Below, one piece after another: positions 17,488 to 29,313 of a stretch of DNA of 64,000 nucleotides. The notes under the pieces are model-generated. The model was not told the DNA's origin. It worked only from the letters and a program-made list of their open reading frames with translations, and did not search any database. The position numbers and the translations under genes are program-made. How positions within the stretch are numbered: position 1 is the stretch's first letter; every line of letters begins with the position of its first letter. Source of the stretch: Pseudomonas sp. A34-9 (GTDB lineage: Bacteria; Pseudomonadota; Gammaproteobacteria; Pseudomonadales; Pseudomonadaceae); contig NZ_CP119967.1 in the NCBI RefSeq assembly GCF_029543085.1, positions 5,768,501 to 5,832,500 of the forward strand, written 5' to 3'.

Positions 17488-18645
17488 ATGAAGAAGATCC
17501 ACTGCGCCGAACGGCCTGACTGGAAACAGACTGCCGAAAGTCTCGGCTTCATGTTTCACACCATTGATGACGAGCCGTACTGGGACGAAAGCGCGTATTA
17601 CCAGTTCACGCTCGCGCAGATCGAAAACGATCTTGAGGATCCGACCACCGAACTGCACGAGATGTGCATGGACCTGGTCGACCGCGTGGCGCACAGCGAA
17701 GAACTGCTGGATCGCCTGAGCATCCCGGCGCCGTACTACGACATGATCCGCACATCCTGGCGGGAAGGTCATCCGCATCTGTACGGGCGCATGGACTTTT
17801 CCTACAGCGGCGACGGCCCGGCGAAACTGCTGGAACTCAACTACGACACGCCGACCAGCCTCTACGAAGCGGCGGCGTTCCAGTGGGGCTGGCTGGAACA
17901 ATGCATCGAACGCGGCACGCTGCCGCGCCATGCCGACCAGTTCAACAGCATCGACACCCAGCTGCATCAGGCCTTCGCCGAGTTACAACTGAAGCGACCG
18001 TTCTACTTCGCCTCGATGAAAGACTCGGTCGAGGACAAGGGCACCACGGATTACCTGCGCTTGATCGCCGAGAAGGTCGGCATCGAATCACGGCACATCG
18101 ATATCGAAGACATCGGTTTGACGGCTGAAGGTCGTTTCGTCGACCTGGAAGATCGCTGGATCCCGCACCTGTTCAAGTTGCATGCCTGGGAATTCATCTT
18201 CCACGAGCCATTCGGCGCGGCGATTGCCGAGTGCGATACGCAGTTTTTCGAACCGGCGTGGAAGGCGATCCTGTCGAACAAGGGCGCGTTGCCGTTGCTG
18301 TGGGAGCTGCACAAGGGCCATCCGAATCTGCTGGCAGCGCATCTCGATCCGAATCCGGCCAGCGCAGTGCCGAAAGGCTGGGTACGCAAGCCGTACTTTT
18401 CCCGCGAAGGCGCCAACATTGAGTTGCAAACGGCTGACGGTCTGATCGTAAAAGAGGACGGGCCCTACACGGATGCGCCGTTCATCCTGCAGGAGTTTGC
18501 GCCGCTGCCGAAGTTTGGCGACAGCTACACACTGATCGGTTCCTGGGTGATTGGCGATCAGGCTGCGGGGATTGGAGTGCGGGAAGACAACAGTTTGATC
18601 ACCAAAGACTCCAGCCGCTTCTTGCCCCACCTGATCCTCGACTGA
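17488..18645 (+). CDS. yjfC: Glutathionylspermidine-synthase-like ATP-grasp protein YjfC
   Basis: 385 residues, matching the synthetase (ATP-grasp) half of glutathionylspermidine synthase without the amidase half. Visible signatures are GRMDFSYSGDGPAKLLELNY, DTPTSLYEAAAFQWGW, LHAWEFIFHEPFG and the C-terminal GSWVIGDQAAGIGVRED. The family forms an amide bond between a peptide carboxylate and a polyamine or related amine, but YjfC-type proteins have not been assigned a substrate. The start at 17488 is 2 bases after yjfM. It is the last gene of the operon; a degenerate REP pair and a terminator follow. Confidence 0.88.
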   Translation: MKKIHCAERPDWKQTAESLGFMFHTIDDEPYWDESAYYQFTLAQIENDLEDPTTELHEMCMDLVDRVAHSEELLDRLSIPAPYYDMIRTSWREGHPHLYGRMDFSYSGDGPAKLLELNYDTPTSLYEAAAFQWGWLEQCIERGTLPRHADQFNSIDTQLHQAFAELQLKRPFYFASMKDSVEDKGTTDYLRLIAEKVGIESRHIDIEDIGLTAEGRFVDLEDRWIPHLFKLHAWEFIFHEPFGAAIAECDTQFFEPAWKAILSNKGALPLLWELHKGHPNLLAAHLDPNPASAVPKGWVRKPYFSREGANIELQTADGLIVKEDGPYTDAPFILQEFAPLPKFGDSYTLIGSWVIGDQAAGIGVREDNSLITKDSSRFLPHLILD

Positions 18646-18656
18646 AACACAAATCC

Positions 18657-18743
18657 CCTGTAGGCGCTGCGGCACGCTGCGATCTTTTGATCTTGTTTTT
18701 TAAGATCAAAAGATCGCAGCCTCGTTTCACTCGACAGCTCCTC
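18657..18743. repeat. Degenerate REP pair, family B
   Basis: The hairpin core GCTGCGATCTTTTGATCTT (18676-18694) pairs with its complement at 18702-18720. The outer arms are diverged: the left reads GGCGCTGCGGCACGCTGC instead of GGAGCTGCCGAAGGCTGC, and the right has a short insertion before GACAGCTCCT. It is probably a decayed copy of the elements at 10059 and 15488. Confidence 0.75.
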
Positions 18744-18777
18744 CAGTCGATCGGCGTTATCTCCGATTCTTCAGAAC

Positions 18778-18812
18778 AAAAAAGGCCCGTCGTTTAAGCG
18801 ACGGGCCTTTTT
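18778..18812. terminator. Bidirectional intrinsic terminator between yjfC and ssb
   Basis: Nine-bp stem GGCCCGTCG / CGACGGGCC with loop TTTAAG has AAAAAA on the left and TTTTTATTT on the right, so it works for both convergent transcripts. It lies 24 bp after the ssb stop. Confidence 0.88.
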
Positions 18813-18836
18813 ATTTAGAGCGGGTGCAGCAACAAA

Positions 18837-19361
18837 TCAGAACGGAATATCGTCGTCAAAGCTGTCGAAATCCGGCGCCGGTTGCGGTGCGGCCTGCTGT
18901 GGAGCCGGGGCCGAACGCTGCTGTGGAGCCGACTGCTGCGGACGCGGAGCCTGCTGGCGTGGGGCCGGAGCGGACTGCTGGTAGTTGTTGCCACCGCCTT
19001 GTTGGTCGCCCTGTTGTGGACGGCCGCCGAGCAGTTGCATGGTGCCTTGCATGTCGACCACGATTTCGGTGGTGTAACGCTTGATACCGTCTTTTTCCCA
19101 CTCGCGGGTCTGCAGCTTGCCTTCGATGTAGACCTGCGAACCTTTACGCAGGTATTCACCGGCGATTTCGGCAACCTTGCCGAACATCGAAACACGGTGC
19201 CATTCGGTCTTCTCGACCTTCTGACCGGTTTGCTTGTCAGTCCATTGTTCGCTGGTGGCCAGACTCAGGTTGGTCACGGCGTTACCGTTAGGCAGGTAGC
19301 GAACTTCGGGATCCTGGCCGCAAGTGCCGACCAATATGACTTTGTTAACCCCACGGGCCAT
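18837..19361 (-). CDS. ssb: Single-stranded DNA-binding protein
   Basis: 174 residues. The OB fold occupies about 1-110 ([40 protein letters not shown]). It is followed by a Gln/Pro/Gly-rich linker and the acidic tip [11 protein letters not shown], through which SSB recruits repair and replication partners. It coats single-stranded DNA as a tetramer. The start lies only 9 bases after the stop of the MFS gene, so the two are cotranscribed. In E. coli ssb is instead divergent from uvrA. The interval holds GGAGAACGTT for the ribosome. Confidence 0.97.
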   Translation of the reverse strand: MARGVNKVILVGTCGQDPEVRYLPNGNAVTNLSLATSEQWTDKQTGQKVEKTEWHRVSMFGKVAEIAGEYLRKGSQVYIEGKLQTREWEKDGIKRYTTEIVVDMQGTMQLLGGRPQQGDQQGGGNNYQQSAPAPRQQAPRPQQSAPQQRSAPAPQQAAPQPAPDFDSFDDDIPF

Positions 19362-19370
19362 AACGTTCTC

Positions 19371-20768
19371 CTAGGCTTCGCAAGCAGCCCCGGCCGGGTT
19401 GTTCACCAGGCGTTCGAGGGTGTCGCGATCCACTAATTCTTTGTCCAGTTTGATGTAAACAGCCGCCTCGTCAGCGACTATCACTGCATCGGTTACCCCT
19501 ACGAGGGCCTTGAGGCGCTCGACCAGACCCGCTTCGCGGATCGCCTCGGGCGACAACGGCAAGCGCAGACTCGTCACGTAGGGAGGTTCACGCATGGTAA
19601 CAGCAAAGGCCAGCCAAAGTGCAGCCAGCGCGGCGCATCCGAGGAACACAACCGACAGACCGCCATGCTGAAACAGCCAGCCGCCGAGTATCCCGCCGAG
19701 TGCCGAACCGAGGAACTGGCTGGTGGAATACACGCCCATGGCCGTGCCCTTCCCGCCTGCCGGTGAAACCTTGCTGATCAGCGACGGCAATGAAGCCTCC
19801 AGCAGATTGAACGCGGTGAAGAACACCACCGTACCAATCACCAGAGCCCGCAGGCTGTCGCCGAACTGCCAGAAGAATAGCTCAGTCAGCATCAGCGTCA
19901 GGACGGCGCCAAGCAAAACTCGTTTCATTTTGCGTTTCTTCTCGCCATAGATGATGAACGGGATCATGGCGAAGAACGAAATCAGCAGCGCGGTGAGGTA
20001 GACCCACCAGTGCTGCTCCTTGGGCAAACCGGCTTTTTCGACCAGTGCCAGCGGCAGCGCGACGAAGCTCGACATCAACATGGCATGTAACACAAAGATG
20101 CCCAGATCGAGGCGCAGCAGGTCTGGATGCTTGAGTGTCGGCATCAGTGCCTGACGCGCGACACCGGACTCACGATGCTGCAGCGGCCCGGTAGCGCGCG
20201 GCACCATGAACATGATGATCAGGATCCCGACCAGCGCCATGCCACCGGTAGCGAGGAACAATCCGGAAAGGCCGAAAGCACGGGTCAGCAGGGGCCCGAC
20301 CACCATGGCCACGGCAAACGACAGACCGATGGTCATACCGATCATGGCCATCGCTTTGGTGCGATGTTGCTCGCGAGTCAGGTCTGAGAGCAGTGCCATG
20401 ACCGCAGCAGAGATTGCTCCGGCACCTTGCAGGATCCGGCCGGCAATCACCCCCCAGATCGAATCGGCCTGAGAGGCCAGCACGCTGCCGAGCGCAAAGA
20501 CGATCAGCCCGAGGTAAATCACCGGGCGACGACCAATGCGGTCAGAAATGATCCCGAACGGAATCTGGAAAATTGCCTGGGTCAGGCCGTAAGCGCCAAT
20601 GGCCAACCCGATCAGCGCCGGGGTCGCTCCCGCCAGATCCATGCCGTAGGTCGCCAGTACCGGCAACACCATGAACATGCCCAGCATACGGAAGGCGAAC
20701 ACCAGGGCCAGACCGCTCGCCGCGCGGGTCTCGCTGCCACTCATGCGTTCGCTGTGGGGATCGTGCAT
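19371..20768 (-). CDS. MFS transporter with C-terminal YAM-like domain (YajR-like)
   Basis: 465 residues. Twelve hydrophobic segments and the MFS loop motif GIISDRIGRRPVIYLGLIVF between TM2 and TM3 mark a major facilitator. After the last helix a soluble tail of about 70 residues (LVERLKALVGVTDAVIVADE ... VYIKLDKELVDRDTLERLV) resembles the ferredoxin-like YAM domain of E. coli YajR, which has the same overall length. It is a probable proton-driven exporter of unknown substrate. It is the first gene of a bicistron with ssb and divergent from uvrA across a 191-bp gap. Confidence 0.87.
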   Translation of the reverse strand: MHDPHSERMSGSETRAASGLALVFAFRMLGMFMVLPVLATYGMDLAGATPALIGLAIGAYGLTQAIFQIPFGIISDRIGRRPVIYLGLIVFALGSVLASQADSIWGVIAGRILQGAGAISAAVMALLSDLTREQHRTKAMAMIGMTIGLSFAVAMVVGPLLTRAFGLSGLFLATGGMALVGILIIMFMVPRATGPLQHRESGVARQALMPTLKHPDLLRLDLGIFVLHAMLMSSFVALPLALVEKAGLPKEQHWWVYLTALLISFFAMIPFIIYGEKKRKMKRVLLGAVLTLMLTELFFWQFGDSLRALVIGTVVFFTAFNLLEASLPSLISKVSPAGGKGTAMGVYSTSQFLGSALGGILGGWLFQHGGLSVVFLGCAALAALWLAFAVTMREPPYVTSLRLPLSPEAIREAGLVERLKALVGVTDAVIVADEAAVYIKLDKELVDRDTLERLVNNPAGAACEA

Positions 20769-20959
20769 GGAAAAACCTCATGTGAACCGGCGGCGATTCT
20801 ACCAGTCCCATCGAAAGACGGGGTAGATCGCGACGCTTTGACGCGTATAGATGAAACTCTCTTCATCCAGGGCAAAAAACCCTTCGTTTGATAGTGTGCA
20901 TCCATCCAGTATTTGCCCGTATACTCCTACGTTTTCGACGCCCGCCGAGCGAGGCCACT

Positions 20960-23794
<2,835 letters not shown>

Positions 23795-23806
23795 ACGCCA
23801 GACATG

Positions 23807-23846
23807 AAAAAGCCCCTGTCACTTCATCAGTGACAGGGGCTTTTTT
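23807..23846. terminator. Bidirectional terminator between uvrA and ftnA
   Basis: Eleven-bp stem GCCCCTGTCAC / GTGACAGGGGC (loop TTCATCA) flanked by AAAAA and TTTTTT. It serves the two convergent genes. Confidence 0.9.
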
Positions 23847-23859
23847 GTATCGATTGCAA

Positions 23860-24327
23860 TCAGGAAGTGTGAGATTGCAGGTAGTTCTCAAGGCCGATCA
23901 GCTTGATCAGGCCCAACTGCTTTTCCAGCCAGTAGGTGTGGTCTTCTTCGGTGTCGTTGAGCTGAACCCGCAGGATCTCGCGGCTGACATAGTCTTTGTG
24001 CTGTTCGCACAGCTCGATGCCTTTGCACAGCGCAGCACGAACTTTGTATTCAAGGCGCAGATCCGCTTCGAGCATCTCCGGCACGGTTGTACCCACATCC
24101 AGATCGTCCGGACGCATACGCGGGGTGCCTTCAAGCATCAGAATACGGCGCATCAACGCATCAGCGTGACCGGCCTCTTCTTCCATTTCATGGTTGATTC
24201 GCTCGTAGAGCTTGGTGAACCCCCAGTCCTCATACATCCGCGAATGAACAAAATATTGATCACGCGCGGCCAGTTCGCCGGTCAGCAACGTGTTGAGGTA
24301 ATCGATAACGTCTGGGTGGCCTTGCAT
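23860..24327 (-). CDS. ftnA: Bacterial ferritin FtnA (often annotated as bacterioferritin BfrA)
   Basis: 155 residues; start at the ATG at 24327 ([12 protein letters not shown]). Ferroxidase ligands Glu18, Glu51, His54, Glu94, Glu127 and His130 are in register. Residue 52, the Met that ligates haem between subunits in true bacterioferritins, is Ala here ([10 protein letters not shown]), so it should be a haem-free ferritin, as shown for the P. aeruginosa homologue. It forms a 24-mer iron store. It lies downstream of katA, and iron supply for catalase has been proposed as the link in P. aeruginosa. The 149-bp gap to katA holds the katA terminator and probably the ftnA promoter. Confidence 0.92.
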   Translation of the reverse strand: MQGHPDVIDYLNTLLTGELAARDQYFVHSRMYEDWGFTKLYERINHEMEEEAGHADALMRRILMLEGTPRMRPDDLDVGTTVPEMLEADLRLEYKVRAALCKGIELCEQHKDYVSREILRVQLNDTEEDHTYWLEKQLGLIKLIGLENYLQSHTS

Positions 24328-24440
24328 CGCCCTACATCTCCCTACTTGAAAGTCTGTAGTTTGAACCAACCTGACCGGAAGGTCACCCGCCGCGCGCAAT
24401 AAAAGCGAAGATATTCTTAGAAAAGCAGCCTAAATAACGC

Positions 24441-24466
24441 AAAAACCGCCCAAATGAGGGCGGTTC
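24441..24466 (-). terminator. Terminator of katA
   Basis: On the minus strand a 7-bp stem ACCGCCC / GGGCGGT with loop TCATTT is followed by TTTTG, 11 bases after the katA stop. It separates katA from ftnA. Confidence 0.8.
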
Positions 24467-24476
24467 TGCTTCTCGT

Positions 24477-25931
24477 TTAGACTTCGTTAAGCTGTACGTT
24501 GAGCAGCTTTGCGATTGCTTCTCCATACGCCGGATCGGCTTTATAAAAATGCTGCAGCTGGCGGTCGACCACATCACTGGAAACGCCTGCCATAGCACCG
24601 GCGATGTTGCTTACCAGCAATGCTTTCTGTTCGTCGCTCATCAAACGAAACAGCGCACCGGCGTGGCTGTAGTAATCGGTGTCTTCGCGGTGATCGTAGC
24701 GATCGGCCGCACCACTCAGGGCCAGCGCAGGCTCGGCATAATGCGGAGCTTGTTTCGGCGACTCGATATAACTGTTCGGTTCGTAGTTTGGCGCTGCACC
24801 ACCGTTACTGCCGAAAGCCATTGAACCGTCGCGCTGGTAGGTATTGACCGGACTGCGCGGAGCGTTCACCGGCAGTTGCTGGTGATTGGTACCCACACGG
24901 TAGCGGTGAGCATCGGCGTACGCGAATACGCGACCTTGCAGCATACGATCCGGCGACAGGCCGACACCCGGTACCATGTTGCTTGGGCCAAACGCAGCTT
25001 GCTCGACTTCAGCGAAGTAGTTCTGCGGGTTACGGTTCAACTCCAGCTCGCCAACTTCGATCAACGGAAATTCTTTTTGCGACCAGGTTTTGGTCACATC
25101 GAAAGGGTTCTCGTAGTGCGCCGCGGCTTGCGCCTCGGTCATGATCTGAATGCACACGCACCATTTCGGGAAGTCGCCGCGCTCAATCGCTTCAAACAGA
25201 TCGCGCTGCGCGTAATCTGGATCGGTACCTGCCAAGCGCGCTGCATCAGCCGGCGCCAGGTTCTTGATCCCTTGCTTTGTCTTGTAGTGCCACTTCACCC
25301 AGTGACGCTCACCTTTAGCGCTGATCAAGCTGTAGGTGTGACTGCCGAAGCCGTGCATATGACGATAGCCGTCAGGAATGCCGCGGTCAGAAAACAGGAT
25401 GGTGACCTGATGCAGCGCCTCAGGTGAATGTGACCAGAAGTCCCACATCATCTGCGCGCTTTTCAGGTTGCTTTGCGGCAAGCGTTTTTGCGTGTGGATG
25501 AAGTCAGGGAATTTAAGCGGATCACGAATGAAGAACACGGGCGTGTTGTTACCCACAATGTCCCAATTGCCTTCTTCGGTGTAAAACTTCAGGGCAAAGC
25601 CGCGTGGGTCACGCTCGGTATCCGCCGAACCACGTTCTCCACCCACTGTAGAAAAGCGCAGGAAAGTCGGGGTTTGCTTGCCAACGGATTCAAACAGCTT
25701 GGCGCTGGTGTAATCAGTGATGTCACGAGTAACGGTGAACGTGCCATAAGCACCCGAGCCTTTCGCATGGACGCGACGCTCAGGGATATTTTCACGGTTG
25801 AAGTGCGCAAGCTTCTCGATCAGATGGAAATCGTCGAGTAGCAGCGGGCCACGCGGGCCGGCGGAGCGAGAATTCTGGTTATCCGCGACAGGTGCGCCAC
25901 TGGCGGTCGTAAGCGTTTTGATCTGGCTCAT
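24477..25931 (-). CDS. katA: Catalase KatA
   Basis: 484 residues, a small-subunit (clade 3) haem catalase. Distal His55 lies in [15 protein letters not shown], Asn128 in [11 protein letters not shown] and the proximal haem ligand Tyr338 in [12 protein letters not shown]. It dismutates hydrogen peroxide in the cytoplasm and is the main housekeeping catalase in Pseudomonas. There is no signal peptide. It has a monocistronic layout with its own terminator, followed by ftnA. The 195 bases upstream to the rplQ terminator contain a partial OxyR-type half-site (see 26037). Confidence 0.96.
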   Translation of the reverse strand: MSQIKTLTTASGAPVADNQNSRSAGPRGPLLLDDFHLIEKLAHFNRENIPERRVHAKGSGAYGTFTVTRDITDYTSAKLFESVGKQTPTFLRFSTVGGERGSADTERDPRGFALKFYTEEGNWDIVGNNTPVFFIRDPLKFPDFIHTQKRLPQSNLKSAQMMWDFWSHSPEALHQVTILFSDRGIPDGYRHMHGFGSHTYSLISAKGERHWVKWHYKTKQGIKNLAPADAARLAGTDPDYAQRDLFEAIERGDFPKWCVCIQIMTEAQAAAHYENPFDVTKTWSQKEFPLIEVGELELNRNPQNYFAEVEQAAFGPSNMVPGVGLSPDRMLQGRVFAYADAHRYRVGTNHQQLPVNAPRSPVNTYQRDGSMAFGSNGGAAPNYEPNSYIESPKQAPHYAEPALALSGAADRYDHREDTDYYSHAGALFRLMSDEQKALLVSNIAGAMAGVSSDVVDRQLQHFYKADPAYGEAIAKLLNVQLNEV

Positions 25932-26036
25932 ACGGTCTTCTTCCTCTGTCAGTCTTGAAACTGCCGGCTAATCGGCTTGCTGGGAATTATTGATCATCAA
26001 TATGACAGCCACAAATTCATTAACTTGCAGACATCG

Positions 26037-26051
26037 ATAGATAATTACTAA
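26037..26051. promoter_or_regulatory. Possible OxyR-like half-site upstream of katA
   Basis: ATAG-N7-CTAA fits one OxyR tetrad pair (ATAGntnnnanCTAT) with a mismatch at the last base and at one inner position, 106 bp before the katA start. I do not see the second tetrad at the required 7-bp spacing, so this is weak. Confidence 0.2.
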
Positions 26052-26126
26052 TTATGTTTCCCAGCACATAGTGACAACACAACGGTGTCAGAAGCTTGTA
26101 CGAACAGCGCATTTTTCTGCGGACAC

Positions 26127-26151
26127 AAAAAACCGGGCACTAGGCCCGGTT
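26127..26151 (-). terminator. Terminator of the alpha operon after rplQ
   Basis: Minus-strand stem AACCGGGC / GCCCGGTT (loop CTAGT) runs into TTTTTTG. It lies 20 bases after the rplQ stop and ends the ribosomal superoperon. Confidence 0.9.
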
Positions 26152-26171
26152 CTTCGTTTCAGACTGACGTC

Positions 26172-26558
26172 TTACTCGGCGGATACAGCTTCGCCAGCAG
26201 TAGCACGATCAACCAACTCGACGTACGCCATAGGCGCGTTGTCGCCAGTGCGGAAACCGCACTTGAGGATGCGCAGGTAGCCACCCTCACGGGTAGCGTA
26301 ACGCTTGCCCAGGTCGTTGAAGAGCTTACCAACGATGGCTTTCGAACGAGTACGGTCGAAAGCCAGACGGCGGTTAGCCAGGCTGTCTGTCTTGGCCAGA
26401 GTGATCAGCGGCTCAGCAACGCGACGCAGTTCTTTGGCTTTTGGCAGAGTAGTTTTGATCAGCTCGTGCTCGAACAGCGACACCGCCATGTTTTGAAACA
26501 TGGCCTTGCGGTGCGAGCTGGTGCGGCTCAGGTGACGACCACTTTTACGATGACGCAT
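26172..26558 (-). CDS. rplQ: 50S ribosomal protein L17
   Basis: 128 residues, starting [20 protein letters not shown], the conserved L17 N terminus that binds 23S rRNA near the exit tunnel. Last gene of the alpha operon (rpsM-rpsK-rpsD-rpoA-rplQ), 42 bases after rpoA. The length is normal for the family. Confidence 0.98.
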   Translation of the reverse strand: MRHRKSGRHLSRTSSHRKAMFQNMAVSLFEHELIKTTLPKAKELRRVAEPLITLAKTDSLANRRLAFDRTRSKAIVGKLFNDLGKRYATREGGYLRILKCGFRTGDNAPMAYVELVDRATAGEAVSAE

Positions 26559-26600
26559 GGTTCATTCCTTACCAAACACTACGTTCGGTGATTACGACGA

Positions 26601-27602
26601 TCAGGCAGTCGCCTTGTCGTCCTTCTTAAGACTTGCAGGCGGCCAGTTGTCGAGGCGCATGCCGAGGGACAGACCGCGGGAGGCCAGAACGTCCTTGATT
26701 TCAGTCAAGGATTTCTTGCCCAGGTTCGGAGTCTTCAACAGCTCCACTTCGGTGCGCTGGATCAGGTCACCGATGTAGTAGATGTTTTCCGCCTTAAGGC
26801 AGTTAGCCGAACGTACAGTCAGTTCCAGATCGTCAACCGGGCGAAGCAGGATCGGATCGATCTCGTCTTCCTGCTCGACAACCACTGGCTCACTGTCACC
26901 TTTGAGGTCGACGAACGCAGCCAACTGCTGTTGCAGAATGGTTGCAGCGCGGCGGATAGCCTCTTCAGGATCCAGAGTACCGTTGGTTTCCAGATCAATA
27001 ACCAGCTTGTCCAGGTTAGTACGCTGCTCGACACGGGCGTTTTCCACCACGTATGCGATACGGCGAACCGGGCTGAACGAAGAGTCGAGCTGCAAGCGAC
27101 CGATGCTGCGGCTTTCGTCTTCATCGCTCTGACGCGAGTCTGCTGGTTCATAACCACGACCACGAGCTACGGTGAGCTTCATGTTCAGGGCGCCGTTAGA
27201 CGCCAGGTTAGCGATTACGTGATCGGGATTAACGATCTCGACATCATGATCCAGCTGAATATCGGCAGCGGTAACCACCCCCGAACCCTTCTTCGACAAG
27301 GTCAGCGTAACTTCGTCACGACCGTGCAGCTTGATGGCCAGACCTTTAAGGTTCAACAGGATTTCAATTACGTCTTCCTGTACACCTTCGATGGCGCTGT
27401 ACTCGTGGAGCACACCGTCAATCTCGGCCTCGACTACTGCGCAGCCGGGCATTGAGGACAACAGGATGCGGCGCAGCGCGTTGCCCAGGGTGTGGCCAAA
27501 ACCACGCTCGAGAGGCTCGAGAGTGATCTTGGCGCGGGTTGGACTGACAACCTGCACATCAATATGGCGGGGTGTCAGGAACTCATTTACCGAAATCTGC
27601 AT
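26601..27602 (-). CDS. rpoA: RNA polymerase alpha subunit
   Basis: 333 residues. The N-terminal domain (about 1-235) dimerises and nucleates core assembly; [20 protein letters not shown] is the conserved dimerisation segment. After a linker, the C-terminal domain (about 250-325) carries [20 protein letters not shown] and [20 protein letters not shown], the surface that binds UP-element DNA and activators. It sits between rpsD and rplQ as in other gammaproteobacteria, so its synthesis is tied to ribosomal protein control by S4. Confidence 0.98.
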   Translation of the reverse strand: MQISVNEFLTPRHIDVQVVSPTRAKITLEPLERGFGHTLGNALRRILLSSMPGCAVVEAEIDGVLHEYSAIEGVQEDVIEILLNLKGLAIKLHGRDEVTLTLSKKGSGVVTAADIQLDHDVEIVNPDHVIANLASNGALNMKLTVARGRGYEPADSRQSDEDESRSIGRLQLDSSFSPVRRIAYVVENARVEQRTNLDKLVIDLETNGTLDPEEAIRRAATILQQQLAAFVDLKGDSEPVVVEQEDEIDPILLRPVDDLELTVRSANCLKAENIYYIGDLIQRTEVELLKTPNLGKKSLTEIKDVLASRGLSLGMRLDNWPPASLKKDDKATA

Positions 27603-27624
27603 GGATGCACCTATTTTCTAGCCC

Positions 27625-28245
27625 TTACTTGGAGTAGAGCTCGACAATCAGGCTTTCGTTGATGTCGGCGGACAGATCACTGCGAGCAGGAACGTTCTTG
27701 AAAACGCCCGACTTCTTCTCAGTGTCTACTTCTACCCATTCTACGCGGCCACGTTGGGCACACAGATCGAGAGCTTGGACAATGCGAAGCTGGTTTTTTG
27801 CTTTCTCGCGAACTGCAACCACGTCACCAGCACGAACCTGATACGACGGAACGTTTACGGTCTGACCGTTAACGCTGATCGACTTGTGCGATACCAGTTG
27901 ACGGGATTCAGCACGAGTCGAACCAAAGCCCATACGATATACGACGTTGTCCAGACGGCATTCGAGCAGTTGCAGCAGGTTTTCACCGGTTGCACCTTTC
28001 TTGCCAGCAGCTTCTTTGTAGTAGCCGCTGAACTGACGCTCGAGAACGCCGTAGATACGACGGACCTTCTGCTTTTCACGCAGTTGGGTGCCGTAGTCGG
28101 ACTGGCGACCGCGGCGTTGGCCGTGGATACCAGGTGCTGCTTCAATGTTGCACTTCGATTCGATCGCGCGCACGCCGCTCTTCAGGAAGAGATCGGTGCC
28201 TTCGCGACGAGCGAGTTTGCATTTTGGACCAATGTAACGAGCCAT
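27625..28245 (-). CDS. rpsD: 30S ribosomal protein S4
   Basis: 206 residues, the standard length. [20 protein letters not shown] starts the protein, and an S4 RNA-binding domain lies at about 95-160 ([29 protein letters not shown]-type loop). It is a primary binder of the 16S 5' domain. In E. coli it also represses the alpha operon by binding the rpsM leader; here the leader is short (see the rpsM promoter), so that control may differ. Confidence 0.98.
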   Translation of the reverse strand: MARYIGPKCKLARREGTDLFLKSGVRAIESKCNIEAAPGIHGQRRGRQSDYGTQLREKQKVRRIYGVLERQFSGYYKEAAGKKGATGENLLQLLECRLDNVVYRMGFGSTRAESRQLVSHKSISVNGQTVNVPSYQVRAGDVVAVREKAKNQLRIVQALDLCAQRGRVEWVEVDTEKKSGVFKNVPARSDLSADINESLIVELYSK

Positions 28246-28263
28246 TCTTTACAATCTCCTGGA

Positions 28264-28653
28264 TTACACGCGGCGCTTCTTCGGCGGACGGCACCCGTTG
28301 TGCGGGATTGGCGTCACGTCGGTGATGCTGGCGATCTTGTAGCCACAGCCGTTCAAAGCGCGGACTGCGGATTCACGACCTGGACCTGGACCTTTGACGT
28401 TGACGTCGAGGTTTTTCAGGCCATATTCCAGCGCAGCTTGACCAGCACGTTCAGCAGCTACTTGAGCAGCGAACGGGGTGGACTTGCGGGAACCGCGGAA
28501 ACCCGAACCACCAGAGGTAGCCCAAGAAAGCGCGTTACCTTGACGGTCGGTGATGGTCACGATTGTGTTGTTAAAAGAAGCATGGATGTGGGCGATGCCA
28601 TCAACCACTGTCTTTTTAACTTTTTTACGAGGACGAGCAGCAGGTTTTGCCAT
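28264..28653 (-). CDS. rpsK: 30S ribosomal protein S11
   Basis: 129 residues. [22 protein letters not shown] and the C-terminal [11 protein letters not shown] are invariant S11 features. It forms part of the 30S platform at the mRNA exit. It lies 30 bases after rpsM and 18 before rpsD. Confidence 0.98.
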   Translation of the reverse strand: MAKPAARPRKKVKKTVVDGIAHIHASFNNTIVTITDRQGNALSWATSGGSGFRGSRKSTPFAAQVAAERAGQAALEYGLKNLDVNVKGPGPGRESAVRALNGCGYKIASITDVTPIPHNGCRPPKKRRV

Positions 28654-28683
28654 GATTAATTTCCTGTCGATTCGCGTGGGCGA

Positions 28684-29040
28684 TTACTTGCGGATCGGCT
28701 TACGCGGACCTTTACGGGTACGCGCGTTAGTCTTGGTACGCTGACCGCGTACTGGAAGACCACGACGATGACGCAGACCACGGTAGCAACCGAGGTCCAT
28801 CAAACGCTTGATTTTCATGTTGATTTCGCGACGCAGGTCACCTTCAGTGGTGAACTTCGCCACTTCGCCACGCAATTGCTCAATCTGCTCGTCGCTCAGA
28901 TCTTTGATCTTTGCGGCTGGGTTTACCCCAGTCTCTGCGCAAATTTTCTGCGCAGTAGTGCGACCAACACCATAGATGTAGGTCAGCGAGATAACAGTGT
29001 GCTTGTTATCTGGAATGTTAACGCCTGCAATACGGGCCAT
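28684..29040 (-). CDS. rpsM: 30S ribosomal protein S13
   Basis: 118 residues. [19 protein letters not shown] at the N terminus, the central helix-two-turn-helix and the basic tail [20 protein letters not shown] contact the P-site tRNA and the 50S subunit. First gene of the alpha operon, with its own promoter at 29100-29128. Confidence 0.98.
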   Translation of the reverse strand: MARIAGVNIPDNKHTVISLTYIYGVGRTTAQKICAETGVNPAAKIKDLSDEQIEQLRGEVAKFTTEGDLRREINMKIKRLMDLGCYRGLRHRRGLPVRGQRTKTNARTRKGPRKPIRK

Positions 29041-29099
29041 TCAGTGGGACTCCAATTGACAGCTACCTACGCCCCGGAAGCCAAGAAATAGGGCGCGAG

Positions 29100-29128
29100 A
29101 TAATATCGCTGTAATAACAAATAATCAA
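29100..29128 (-). promoter_or_regulatory. Alpha operon promoter (rpsM)
   Basis: On the minus strand TTGATT (-35, 29123-29128), a 17-base spacer and TATTAT (-10, 29100-29105) are followed by a GC-rich discriminator CTCGCGCCC. Predicted leader to the rpsM start is only about 50 bases. Confidence 0.7.
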
Positions 29129-29152
29129 CCCGGCAGCGCACTAGCTGCCGGG
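29129..29152 (-). terminator. Hairpin between rpmJ and the rpsM promoter
   Basis: Nine-bp stem CCCGGCAGC / GCTGCCGGG with a 6-base loop, followed on the minus strand by TTGATTATTTGTTATT. The U tract is interrupted, so termination may be partial. The -35 box of the alpha promoter starts at the base of the stem. Confidence 0.55.
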
Positions 29153-29169
29153 CTTCAAGCGGATCACAC

Positions 29170-29286
29170 TCAGCCTTGGCGCTGTTTGTGACGCGGTTCC
29201 GCGCTGCAAATTACTCGAACAACACCTTCGCGGCGAATAATCTTGCAGTTACGGCACAGCTTTTTCACCGATGCACGAACTTTCAT
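29170..29286 (-). CDS. rpmJ: 50S ribosomal protein L36
   Basis: 38 residues: [20 protein letters not shown], then [18 protein letters not shown]. Cys11, Cys14, Cys27 and His33 form the zinc site, so this is the zinc-binding (C+) form rather than a zinc-free paralogue. Last gene of the spc operon, 27 bases after secY. Confidence 0.96.
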
Positions 29287-29313
29287 CACCAACTCCTCGA
29301 ACCTTATGGGTAC

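Noticed and set aside
3471..18743. CRISPR arrays among the repeated palindromes
   Set aside because: The repeats are paired inverted elements scattered between genes, not direct repeats with uniform spacers; no cas genes are seen.
20894..20909. GTG-N10-CAG as a LexA box for uvrA
   Set aside because: The first half lacks CTG and the interior is not AT rich.
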